NCBI GenBank assembly: GCA_937926325.1
Contig: CALAZQ010000398.1
Coordinates: 1-5,952 of the forward strand
DNA from: an uncultured Planctomycetaceae bacterium
GTDB taxonomy: Bacteria; Planctomycetota; Planctomycetia; Pirellulales; UBA1268
Reading direction: 5' to 3'
Length of the DNA stretch: 5,952 nt
In this document: positions 1 to 5,890 of the stretch, piece by piece
How the letters are laid out: each line of letters starts with the position of its first letter
Numbering within the stretch: position 1 is the first letter of the stretch
Position numbers and translations under genes: made by a program
The notes under the pieces: generated by a model
The model's database searches: none
Told to the model about the DNA's origin: nothing
The model's input: only the letters and a program-made list of their open reading frames with translations

Positions 1-9
1 GCGCAGCCC

Positions 10-77
10 GGATGGCGAAGCGAAGTTTCCGTCGAGTGAGTGGAGGGCAGGATGCCCGAAGCGAACGTCCGGCGAGA
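10..77. repeat. Two degenerate 28-base direct repeats upstream of pxpA
   Basis: Copy one lies at 10-37 and copy two at 50-77, start to start 40 bases apart. They share GGATG, then CGAAGCGAA (16-24 and 57-65), then CCG and CGAG, giving about 22 matches out of 28 when two single-base gaps are allowed. Each unit has a short GGA...TCC dyad around the CGAAGCGAA core, so each could form a weak stem, as dispersed intergenic (REP-like) elements do. No reading frame here looks coding. Whether the unit recurs elsewhere in the genome cannot be seen from this window. Confidence 0.45.
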
Positions 78-92
78 TGGCATGGGCTCGCC
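71..92. other. Small inverted repeat in the pxpA leader region
   Basis: GGCGAG at 71-76 is the exact reverse complement of CTCGCC at 87-92, with a 10-base loop. It directly abuts the second direct repeat. It has no T-tract, so it may be part of the repeat element or the end of an upstream transcript. In GC-rich DNA a 6-bp stem is weak evidence. Confidence 0.25.
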
Positions 93-140
93 CCGGCGCT
101 CGCAAACCAATCAATGAAATTGTCCCAGGCCCCGGCGACG

Positions 141-145
141 AGAGG
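141..145 (+). promoter_or_regulatory. Ribosome binding site of pxpA
   Basis: AGAGG lies 9 bases before the ATG at 155. It is the only good Shine-Dalgarno match near this start and fixes it as the N-terminus; the conserved DLNCDLGEG block begins seven residues later, as expected for the family. Confidence 0.55.
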
Positions 146-154
146 TAGCTCCAC

Positions 155-901
155 ATGACGAGCCCCAGGACAATCGACCTCAACTGCGACCTCGGTGAAG
201 GGGCGGGCCATGACGCGGCAGTGATGCCGCTGATCAGCTCGGCCAACATCGCCAGCGGTGGCCATGCCGGCAACCGGCAGTCCATGCTGGCAGCGGTCAC
301 GCTTGCCCGCGACCATGGCGTCGCCATCGGCTGCCACCCGGGCCACGACGACCCCGCCCACTTCGGCCGGCGACCACTCCCGATCAGTCCCGAGGCGGCT
401 GCCGATCTCATCGCCAGCCAGCTGAGCCGCTTCGCTGCCATCACCGGCGCTGACCTGCACCACGTCAAGCTGCATGGAGCGCTCTATCATCAGGTGGGCA
501 ATGACGAGGCTCTGGCTGCTGCCGTCAGCCGGCGGCTGGCCACCGACTGGCCGCAGCTGGCGTTGTTTGCCGCCGCTGGCAGCCGGCTGGCGGTGATCGC
601 CCGGGAGGAGGGTCTGCGGGTCGCCGCAGAGGCCTTCGCCGATCGTCGCTATGACGCCAGAGGCGGGCTCGTCCCCCGTAGCGACGCCAACGCGGTGATC
701 GACTGCCCCGAAACAGCCGCCGCACAGGCGGTTGCAATCGTCTCGACAGGCCGTGTTACTGCCGCCACCGGTTCAGCCGTTTCGATCGCTGCTGACACCC
801 TCTGCATTCACGGCGATGAAGCTGACCCGGCAGGCTGCCTGCGGGCCATCCATGCCGCGTTCGCTGCCAACGGGATCACCGTCGGCCCCGCTTTCCGCTG
901 A
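155..901 (+). CDS. pxpA: 5-oxoprolinase subunit A, LamB/YcsF family (PxpA)
   Basis: This 248-residue cytoplasmic protein matches the LamB/YcsF family along its whole length (usual size about 250). Visible blocks are DLNCDLGEG (8-16), SANIASGGHAG (29-39), the HP of GCHPGHDD (61-62), VKLHGALY (104-111), EAFADRRY (159-166), LVPR (172-175) and CIHGD (217-221). PxpA acts with PxpB and PxpC to open 5-oxoproline (pyroglutamate) to glutamate at the expense of ATP. The conserved Asp, His and Glu positions seem intact, but the usual Cys of the SANIACG block is Ser34 and the usual Pro of VKPHG is Leu106. No pxpB or pxpC is visible nearby, although in many genomes they adjoin; they may lie left of the window or elsewhere. 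The family call is firm; activity without partners is unproven. Confidence 0.9.
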   Translation: MTSPRTIDLNCDLGEGAGHDAAVMPLISSANIASGGHAGNRQSMLAAVTLARDHGVAIGCHPGHDDPAHFGRRPLPISPEAAADLIASQLSRFAAITGADLHHVKLHGALYHQVGNDEALAAAVSRRLATDWPQLALFAAAGSRLAVIAREEGLRVAAEAFADRRYDARGGLVPRSDANAVIDCPETAAAQAVAIVSTGRVTAATGSAVSIAADTLCIHGDEADPAGCLRAIHAAFAANGITVGPAFR

Positions 902-926
902 TAACGACACGAACGTCCCAATCTAC

Positions 927-958
927 CCTGCAACTTGCTGACGTCGTTGGGCTGCAGG
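927..958 (+). other. Possible hairpin between pxpA and the oxidoreductase gene
   Basis: CCTGCA at 927-932 pairs exactly with TGCAGG at 953-958, and some further G-C and G-T pairs are possible inside. A competing pairing, AACGAC (903-908) with GTCGTT (943-948), uses the same stretch. There is no T-run after it, so it could be a weak terminator for pxpA, a leader structure for the next gene, or chance. Confidence 0.2.
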
Positions 959-983
959 AAACTAAGGAACTCTTTCCCTTCCC

Positions 984-987
984 GGAG
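984..987 (+). promoter_or_regulatory. Ribosome binding site deciding the oxidoreductase start
   Basis: GGAG lies 7 bases before the ATG at 995. An in-frame TTG at 935 would add 20 residues, but it has no Shine-Dalgarno sequence and would put a polar, arginine-containing stretch ahead of the signal peptide. The ATG at 995 places the signal peptide exactly at the N-terminus. Confidence 0.6.
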
Positions 988-994
988 CCCTCCC

Positions 995-2656
995 ATGAAT
1001 CGCCCTGCGAAACTTGTTCTTCTCGCCCTTCTGCTCAGCCAACTCCTCGGCATACCAGCTCAGGCCGACCAAGCCGAACCCTACGACCTGGTGATCTACG
1101 GGCCGACCAGTGCCGGCATTGCCGCCGCCGTGCAGGCCAAACGCATGGAACTGAGTGTTGTCGTGGTCGGCCCTGACACCCACTTGGGCGGTCTCTCCTC
1201 GAGCGGCCTCGGCTGGACCGACAGTGGCAACAAGGCTGTCATCGGTGGGATCGCACTCGAGTTCTACAAGCGGGTTTACGACTCCTACGACCAGCCCGAA
1301 ACCTGGAAATGGCAGGACCGGGCCGCCTATGGCAACCGGGGCCAGGGCACCCCCGCAATGGACGGTGAAGGACGGGCCATGTGGGTCTTTGAGCCACACA
1401 TCGCCGAGCAGGTCTTTGAAGACCTGGTACGGGACCATGCCATCACGGTTCACCGCGACGAGTGGCTCGACCGCTCGGGCGACGGCGTCACAGTATCAGA
1501 GGGTCGCATCCACACGATCCGGATGCTCTCAGGCAAAACCTACAGCGGTCGCATGTTCATCGACGCCACCTATGAGGGCGATCTGATGGCGGCAGCCGGT
1601 GTCAGCTACACCGTCGGTCGCGAAGCCAACAGCACCTACAACGAAACCCTCAACGGCGTGCAGGTTGCAAACGCCGACAAGCACCAGTTCACCAACGACA
1701 TCAGTGCCTACCGCGTACCGGGCGACCCGACCAGCGGCCTGCTGCCCCGCGTGCACGGCGACGGCCCCGGCGTTCAGGGCGCCGGTGATCACCGGGTGCA
1801 GGCCTATAACTTTCGCATGTGCCTCACCCGGGTGCCGGAAAACCGGGTGCCCTTCCCCAAACCGCCGGGCTACGACCCGGACCAGTACGAACTGCTGCTG
1901 CGGGATCTGCTGGCCGGCTCGCGGCACATCAAAGGCAAGTTCGACATGCTGCCGAATCTCAAGACCGACACCAACAACCACGGGTCATTTTCAACCGACA
2001 ACATCGGCATGAACTACGACTATCCCGACGCCAGCTATGACCGCCGGCGGGAGATCATTGCCCAGCACCGCACGTACCAGCAGGGCTATTGCTACTTCCT
2101 GGCCAATGATCCACGGGTGCCGGCAGATGTGCGGCAGTGGTACGGGGAGTGGGGACTGGCCAAGGATGAGTTTCCTGACAATGGGCACTGGCCCCATCAG
2201 ATCTACGTACGGGAAGCCCGCCGGATGGTCGGCGAACTGGTGGTCACGGAAAACCATCTGCGGCAGACGATCCCCACCAAGCGGTCCATCGGCATGGGCT
2301 CGTACAACATGGACTCCCACAATGTGCAGCGGTATGTCGACGAGAACGGTTTTGTCCGCAACGAGGGCGACATCCAGGTCAATCCGGGTGGCCCCTACCC
2401 GATCGACCTGGGGGCGATCCTGCCCCAGCGGGACGAATGCCAAAATCTCTTGGTGGTCTGCGCAGTTTCCAGTTCCCACATCGCCTACGGCTCGATCCGG
2501 ATGGAGCCGGTCTTCATGATCCTGGGCCAGAGTGCCACCACCGCAGCCGCCCAGGCCCTTGAAGCCGGAGTCGCCATCCAGGAGATTGACTACGCAACTC
2601 TTGCCAGACGGCTCGAGGCCGACGGTCAGGTGCTCGCCTACACCGCCGAGAAGTGA
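995..2656 (+). CDS. Exported FAD-dependent oxidoreductase (FAD_oxidored family)
   Basis: The 553-residue product starts with a Sec-type signal peptide (MNRPAK, then a leucine-rich core, then AQA before D25 as the likely cleavage site). An FAD-binding Rossmann entry follows: YDLVIYGPTSAGIAAAVQAK (30-49), with GPTSAG replacing the textbook GxGxxG, and then HLGGLSSSGLGWTDSGN (63-79). Near the C-terminus are YVREARRM (404-411) and the family hallmark GSIRMEPVFMILGQSA (499-514), which closes the flavin pocket. This layout fits the Pfam FAD_oxidored family, common and multi-copy in planctomycetes; the substrate is generally unknown. Length is normal and no frame damage is seen. It lies 93 bases after pxpA on the same strand, so co-transcription is possible, but no functional link is evident. 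The family call is firm; the reaction is unassigned. Confidence 0.88.
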   Translation: MNRPAKLVLLALLLSQLLGIPAQADQAEPYDLVIYGPTSAGIAAAVQAKRMELSVVVVGPDTHLGGLSSSGLGWTDSGNKAVIGGIALEFYKRVYDSYDQPETWKWQDRAAYGNRGQGTPAMDGEGRAMWVFEPHIAEQVFEDLVRDHAITVHRDEWLDRSGDGVTVSEGRIHTIRMLSGKTYSGRMFIDATYEGDLMAAAGVSYTVGREANSTYNETLNGVQVANADKHQFTNDISAYRVPGDPTSGLLPRVHGDGPGVQGAGDHRVQAYNFRMCLTRVPENRVPFPKPPGYDPDQYELLLRDLLAGSRHIKGKFDMLPNLKTDTNNHGSFSTDNIGMNYDYPDASYDRRREIIAQHRTYQQGYCYFLANDPRVPADVRQWYGEWGLAKDEFPDNGHWPHQIYVREARRMVGELVVTENHLRQTIPTKRSIGMGSYNMDSHNVQRYVDENGFVRNEGDIQVNPGGPYPIDLGAILPQRDECQNLLVVCAVSSSHIAYGSIRMEPVFMILGQSATTAAAQALEAGVAIQEIDYATLARRLEADGQVLAYTAEK

Positions 2657-2680
2657 GCCCCAGCCGCTTCCCGGCTCACT
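2652..2680 (+). terminator. Hairpin over the oxidoreductase stop codon, probable terminator
   Basis: AGTGAGCC (2652-2659) and GGCTCACT (2673-2680) form a perfect 8-bp stem with a 13-base loop. The TGA stop (2654-2656) sits inside the left arm. There is no T-tract, so if it stops transcription it does so without the classical tail. Being symmetrical and placed in a convergent gap, it could also act on minus-strand transcripts leaving the gene that ends at 2763. Confidence 0.4.
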
Positions 2681-2762
2681 CGTGGAGAACCACTGGCAGC
2701 ACAGCCATGACCCGGTGTCGCAACCAGCAGGCTGAGCAGTGCCATGCTTACCGCTGGGTGGC

Positions 2763-3626
2763 TCATCCAAGAACCTCTTCGAGTGCGGCCCGCATCACCG
2801 CGACGAGGTCGGGCGAGTTGGCTGGTGTCAGATCGTCCCCGGTCCAGAAGCCGACCCCAAGCACCCCCTGTCCAACCAGCATGCCGAGGCCATCAATGGT
2901 CGGGCAGCCGGCGGCGGCCGCCGCCTTGAGCAGTCTGGTCTGCGGCGGGTTGGGGATGACATCGGCCACCACCAGATCCGACCGCAGCGAACCGGTCTCG
3001 ATTGGCACCATTGCCTCAGCATCACCGAGGCCGATGCTCGTGCAGTTGACCAGCACGTCGATCGTGGGCGGCACGGCCACGGACCGCTCCCAGGCCTGCG
3101 TGTGCACTGGCAGGTCACGGGCTGCCCGGACAAGGCCGGCGACTTCTTCTGCCCGAGCGGGGCTGCGATTGACGATGGTCAATTCGGCCACGCCGGCCAG
3201 CACCAACTCCACCGCGATCGCCCGGGCCGCCCCGCCTGCCCCCAGCAGCATGACACGGGCCCCCTGCGGATCCCGCAGCGGCGTGAGGGACGACAGAAAC
3301 CCCTTGCCATCGGTGTTCTCACCGGTCAGTCGGCCATCCCGGTTCACCACGCAGTTGACCGCATTGATCAGCCGGGCACTCTCGCCTAGGCCGTCGAGTT
3401 GCTCGATCACGGCCACCTTGTGCGGCATCGACAGGTTAAAGCCCCGCCAGCCCATCGCCCGCCCGCCGGCCACTGCGGCAGCCAGCCCCGCAGGCGCGAC
3501 CTCGGCGTTGATGTACCGCCAGTCGAGGCCGAGGTGCCGGTAGCCGGCCTCGAGCATGACCACGGTCGGGTTGTCGTCACAGGGCGTGGAGAAGCAGCCG
3601 GTGAGTTCAGCGCGAAAACCGGGCAT
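2763..3626 (-). CDS. Shikimate dehydrogenase family protein (AroE-like)
   Basis: This 287-residue protein has the two-domain layout and length of shikimate 5-dehydrogenases, which reduce 3-dehydroshikimate with NADPH in aromatic amino acid synthesis. The catalytic domain keeps PHK (Lys70), INAVNCV (Asn91) and ENTDGKGF (Asp106). The nucleotide domain has GAGGAARA (129-136), NRS (153-155, the usual NADP-selecting arginine), NCTSIGL (194-200) and GLGMLVGQG (246-254, Gln253). Two substrate-contact sites differ: the N-terminal HSxSP motif is replaced by the region FSTPCDDNPT (12-21), and the tyrosine of DxxYxPxxT is Pro225. It may be a divergent paralogue acting on another substrate rather than housekeeping AroE, so no symbol is given. 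ATG at 3626 is preferred; a TTG one codon earlier is possible. It lies 72 bases after the DUF1501 stop on the same strand. Confidence 0.85.
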   Translation of the reverse strand: MPGFRAELTGCFSTPCDDNPTVVMLEAGYRHLGLDWRYINAEVAPAGLAAAVAGGRAMGWRGFNLSMPHKVAVIEQLDGLGESARLINAVNCVVNRDGRLTGENTDGKGFLSSLTPLRDPQGARVMLLGAGGAARAIAVELVLAGVAELTIVNRSPARAEEVAGLVRAARDLPVHTQAWERSVAVPPTIDVLVNCTSIGLGDAEAMVPIETGSLRSDLVVADVIPNPPQTRLLKAAAAAGCPTIDGLGMLVGQGVLGVGFWTGDDLTPANSPDLVAVMRAALEEVLG

Positions 3627-3635
3627 CAATCAAAG

Positions 3636-3641
3636 TCCTTT
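3636..3641 (-). promoter_or_regulatory. Ribosome binding site of the AroE-like gene
   Basis: On the minus strand AAAGGA lies 9 bases before the ATG at 3626 (6 before the alternative TTG at 3629). It supports initiation here but does not fully separate the two adjacent candidates; ATG is the more likely. Confidence 0.5.
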
Positions 3642-3656
3642 CGAACCAGAAGCAGG

Positions 3657-3698
3657 GTGGACGCAGTTGGCCGGAAGCCTCATCCGGACTGCGTTCAC
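3657..3698 (-). other. Strong hairpin between the DUF1501 and AroE-like genes
   Basis: Read on the minus strand immediately after the TAA of the DUF1501 gene, the sequence folds as GTG, one mismatch, ACGCAGT, CCGGA, a 7-base loop, TCCGG, a 3-base bulge, ACTGCGT, one mismatch position, CAC. That gives 15 base pairs interrupted by one mismatch and one bulge. No U-run follows, so intrinsic termination is uncertain. It could stop or attenuate read-through into the AroE-like gene or protect the 3' end of the upstream message. Confidence 0.45.
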
Positions 3699-5111
3699 TT
3701 AGGCGAGAATATCGTGCATCACATGGCCGTGGACATCGGTCAGCCGCATGTCGCGGCCGCCATGCCGGAAGGTGAGGGCCTCGTGATCGATCCCAAGACA
3801 GTGCAGCACGGTGGCCCAGAGGTCGTAGAGGGTCACCGGCTGCTCCACAGCCCGGTACCCGAGTTCGTCAGTCGCCCCGAAGACCGTGCCTCCCCGGACG
3901 CCACCGCCCGCCATCCAGACACTGAAGCCATAAGGGTTGTGGTCACGGCCAGCCGTCCCCTGGGCAAAGGGCGTGCGGCCAAACTCACCGGCCCAGACCA
4001 CCAGCGTGTCGTCGAGCAGGCCGCGGGCCTCAAGGTCGGCCAGCAACGCCGCAATCGGCTGGTCGACCTGGGCGGCCATCTTGGCGTGCCCCCGCTTGAT
4101 GTCCCCGTGCTGATCCCAGGGGTTGGCCCGGTTGCCCCCACCGATGTTGTAGGCAAGGCAGGAGAGCTCGATGAATCGCACGCCCCGCTCCGCCAGCCTG
4201 CGGGCCAGCAGGCACTGCCGGGCGTAGGCCGCCTGCTGCTTGTCGGCGGCGTCGAGGCCATAGGCAGCCTTCGTCGCCGCCGTCTCACCCGAAAGATCAG
4301 TCAGTTCAGGAACCGCCGCCTGCATCCGGAAGGCGGTCTCGTGGGTGCGGATCGCCGCCTCAATCGCGTCCTCGGCAGCCGACCGGGCTCCAAAGCGACG
4401 ATTGAACGAAGCCAGAAAGTCGAGCTTGGCCCGCTGTACGGCCAGTGGATCAGCGGGGTTGATGTCCCGCAGGGCCGGGGTGGCATCGATCTTCAGCACC
4501 GAGCCCTGATGATCGCTGGGCAGGTAACCGTTGCCAAAACAGGGCAGCCCACCATGGGGCGGGCCGGCATCGCCACTTTGCAGCACGACGTAGCCGGGCA
4601 GTTCCTCGCAGGCTCGGCCCAGGCCATAGCTGATCCAGGCGCCGGCACTGGGATGCCCCAGAAAGGGAAACCCGGTGTGCATGAAGAGATTGCCCTGGGC
4701 ATGCTCGCTGAACTTGGCCGTCATCGAGCGAATCACTGCCAGCTTGTCGACCTGGGTGGCAATCTTCGGAAACAGCTCACTCACCTCAGTTCCGCACTGG
4801 CCCCGCGGCTTGAAGGGCCAGAGCGTCGGCATGATCGTGCCGTTCTGATTGAACTGCGTCCGCTCAATCGGCACCGGCATCGGCTGGCCGGCCCGCCGGG
4901 CCAGTTCCGGTTTGGGATCGAACGAGTCGACATGGGAGACACCACCGCTCATGAAGAGAAAGATCACCCGCTGGGCACGGGGAGCGGCTGCGGCCTGCAC
5001 CCGGCCAGCAAGCAGCGAGGCGAGGGCCACACCCCCAAACCCGGTGGAGCAGCGGCCAAGCAGGTCGCGGCGGGAGAAACCCGATGGCCCTGGCTGCGAT
5101 TCAGTTGACAT
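3699..5111 (-). CDS. DUF1501 domain protein with Tat signal
   Basis: The 470-residue protein begins with a twin-arginine signal: SRRDLL (13-18), a hydrophobic stretch, and a likely cleavage site around residues 38-43. It then shows the features of DUF1501, a family related to the alkaline phosphatase/sulfatase fold: [17 protein letters not shown] (53-69), GEFGRTPF (375-382), GRDHNP (388-393) and a C-terminal [14 protein letters not shown] segment. The length is normal and the gene appears intact. Export of a folded, probably metal-containing protein fits the Tat signal; the substrate is unknown. It starts inside the last codons of the PSD1-type gene with an 11-base overlap, the usual pairing in planctomycetes. 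A longer start, up to 64 codons upstream in the same frame, is rejected because it would bury the Tat motif and overlap the PSD1-type gene extensively. Confidence 0.9.
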   Translation of the reverse strand: MSTESQPGPSGFSRRDLLGRCSTGFGGVALASLLAGRVQAAAAPRAQRVIFLFMSGGVSHVDSFDPKPELARRAGQPMPVPIERTQFNQNGTIMPTLWPFKPRGQCGTEVSELFPKIATQVDKLAVIRSMTAKFSEHAQGNLFMHTGFPFLGHPSAGAWISYGLGRACEELPGYVVLQSGDAGPPHGGLPCFGNGYLPSDHQGSVLKIDATPALRDINPADPLAVQRAKLDFLASFNRRFGARSAAEDAIEAAIRTHETAFRMQAAVPELTDLSGETAATKAAYGLDAADKQQAAYARQCLLARRLAERGVRFIELSCLAYNIGGGNRANPWDQHGDIKRGHAKMAAQVDQPIAALLADLEARGLLDDTLVVWAGEFGRTPFAQGTAGRDHNPYGFSVWMAGGGVRGGTVFGATDELGYRAVEQPVTLYDLWATVLHCLGIDHEALTFRHGGRDMRLTDVHGHVMHDILA

Positions 5112-5859
5112 GAATGAACTCCTCGAGATTGAGCACGGCATGGGCAAGATCCTGCCAGAGCGGGAGCGAGGCTGCTGCGGCGGACGGGTCAATGCCCCGC
5201 CGGCTGGCCTCACGGCCAGGGGCATCGGCCCGAATGATTGCCGGCCGGCAGCTCTCAAGCACCCCGAAGAGGGCGTAAAAGTCGGCCTGTGAAATGGCAT
5301 CAAACTTATGGTTGTGACAGCGGGCGCAGGAGACGGTCATCCCGAGAAAGGCCTTCGAAAGCACGTCGATCTGGTTGTCGGTGAACGTCACCAGTTCATC
5401 GAGCGGGTCGGTCGGGTTGAAACCGTGCGGCACCATTCGCAACTGGCCGATGCCGAGGGCGCTTTCGTTGACCTGCCGTTCGGGATCGATGCGGGGGTCG
5501 GGCAGCAGATCACCGGCAATCTGCTCACGGAAGAACTGGTCAATCGGCAGGTCCGAGTCGATGGCCCGGATGCACCAGTCACGGAACTGCCAGGCATGGG
5601 GAATTGCTGGGTTGCCTTCGCTGCCGTGGGTCTCGCAGTAGCGAACACAGTCGAGCCAGTGCCTCGCCCAGCGTTCGGCAAAGGCGGGCGAGTCGATCAG
5701 TCGGTCGATCAGGCGGGCCCAGCGATCGGGCCGCTGATCTTCCAGAAAGGTTCGCCGCTGCTCAAGGGTCGGTGGAAGGCCGGTCAGTACGAGCGTCGCC
5801 CGTCGCAGCAGGGTGTCAGGGTCGGCCTCACCAGCCGGCCTTACCTCCACTTCGGCCAT
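5101..5859 (-). CDS. PSD1-type protein (DUF1549 with CxxCH), DUF1553 nearly absent; possibly a pseudogene
   Basis: From the ATG at 5859 the product has 252 residues. Residues 14-208 read as a PSCyt2/DUF1549 domain: [15 protein letters not shown] (17-31), [17 protein letters not shown] (63-79) and the haem-binding-type [10 protein letters not shown] (178-187). Full-length relatives continue for several hundred residues through a DUF1553 domain. Here a short arginine-rich linker (about 209-225) runs straight into [20 protein letters not shown] (232-251), which resembles the extreme C-terminus of DUF1553. An in-frame internal deletion is the simplest reading. Homology also seems to extend upstream of the ATG (DHPVDRFLFSR, from 5892 down to 5860), where no normal start codon exists before an in-frame TAG at 5943. 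No signal peptide is visible in this part. The family call is firm; whether the gene is functional is doubtful. Confidence 0.75.
   Translation of the reverse strand: MAEVEVRPAGEADPDTLLRRATLVLTGLPPTLEQRRTFLEDQRPDRWARLIDRLIDSPAFAERWARHWLDCVRYCETHGSEGNPAIPHAWQFRDWCIRAIDSDLPIDQFFREQIAGDLLPDPRIDPERQVNESALGIGQLRMVPHGFNPTDPLDELVTFTDNQIDVLSKAFLGMTVSCARCHNHKFDAISQADFYALFGVLESCRPAIIRADAPGREASRRGIDPSAAAASLPLWQDLAHAVLNLEEFIHVN
5119..5124 (-). promoter_or_regulatory. Ribosome binding site of the DUF1501 gene, inside the upstream gene
   Basis: On the minus strand GAGGAG lies 7 bases before the ATG at 5111, within the last codons of the PSD1-type gene. Together with the 11-base gene overlap it points to translational coupling, and it fixes the start that leaves the Tat motif at the N-terminus. 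Confidence 0.65.
5192..5225. other. Hairpin-forming sequence in the PSD1 linker
   Basis: ATGCCC (5192-5197) pairs with GGGCAT (5220-5225), and CTGGCC (5204-5209) with GGCCAG (5214-5219) around a 4-base loop, leaving a 6-base bulge on one side. It encodes the linker between the DUF1549 part and the short DUF1553-like tail, just where a deletion junction is inferred. Confidence 0.4.
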
Positions 5860-5890
5860 GCGGCTAAACAGAAACCGGTCGACCGGGTGA

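Noticed and set aside
1..154. The upstream repeats as a CRISPR array
   Set aside because: There are only two imperfect copies with a spacer of about 12 bases, and no cas genes in view.
3..158. An open frame from the left edge ending in TGA that overlaps the pxpA ATG, as if translationally coupled
   Set aside because: The translation is arginine- and serine-rich without recognisable motifs and runs through the direct repeats; it does not resemble PxpB or PxpC.
935..994. Upstream TTG start giving a 573-residue oxidoreductase
   Set aside because: It has no ribosome binding site and would place 20 polar residues ahead of a clear signal peptide that begins at the ATG at 995.
902..994. A sigma-70-like promoter for the oxidoreductase (TTGCTG at 936 with an A-rich stretch near 959)
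   Set aside because: The second box matches poorly, and planctomycete promoters cannot be called with confidence from one such match.
1991..2770. A 259-codon minus-strand open frame opposite the oxidoreductase
   Set aside because: It mirrors the well-supported oxidoreductase, shows no family motif, and overlaps the end of the AroE-like gene.
3399..5108. A 569-codon plus-strand open frame opposite the DUF1501 and AroE-like genes
   Set aside because: It lies antisense to two genes with clear family motifs, crosses their intergenic gap, has no recognisable domain, and is explained by the lack of stop codons in GC-rich DNA.
5112..5303. A 64-codon N-terminal extension of the DUF1501 gene
   Set aside because: It would overlap the PSD1-type gene by about 200 bases and move the Tat motif away from the N-terminus; the ATG at 5111 has a good ribosome binding site.
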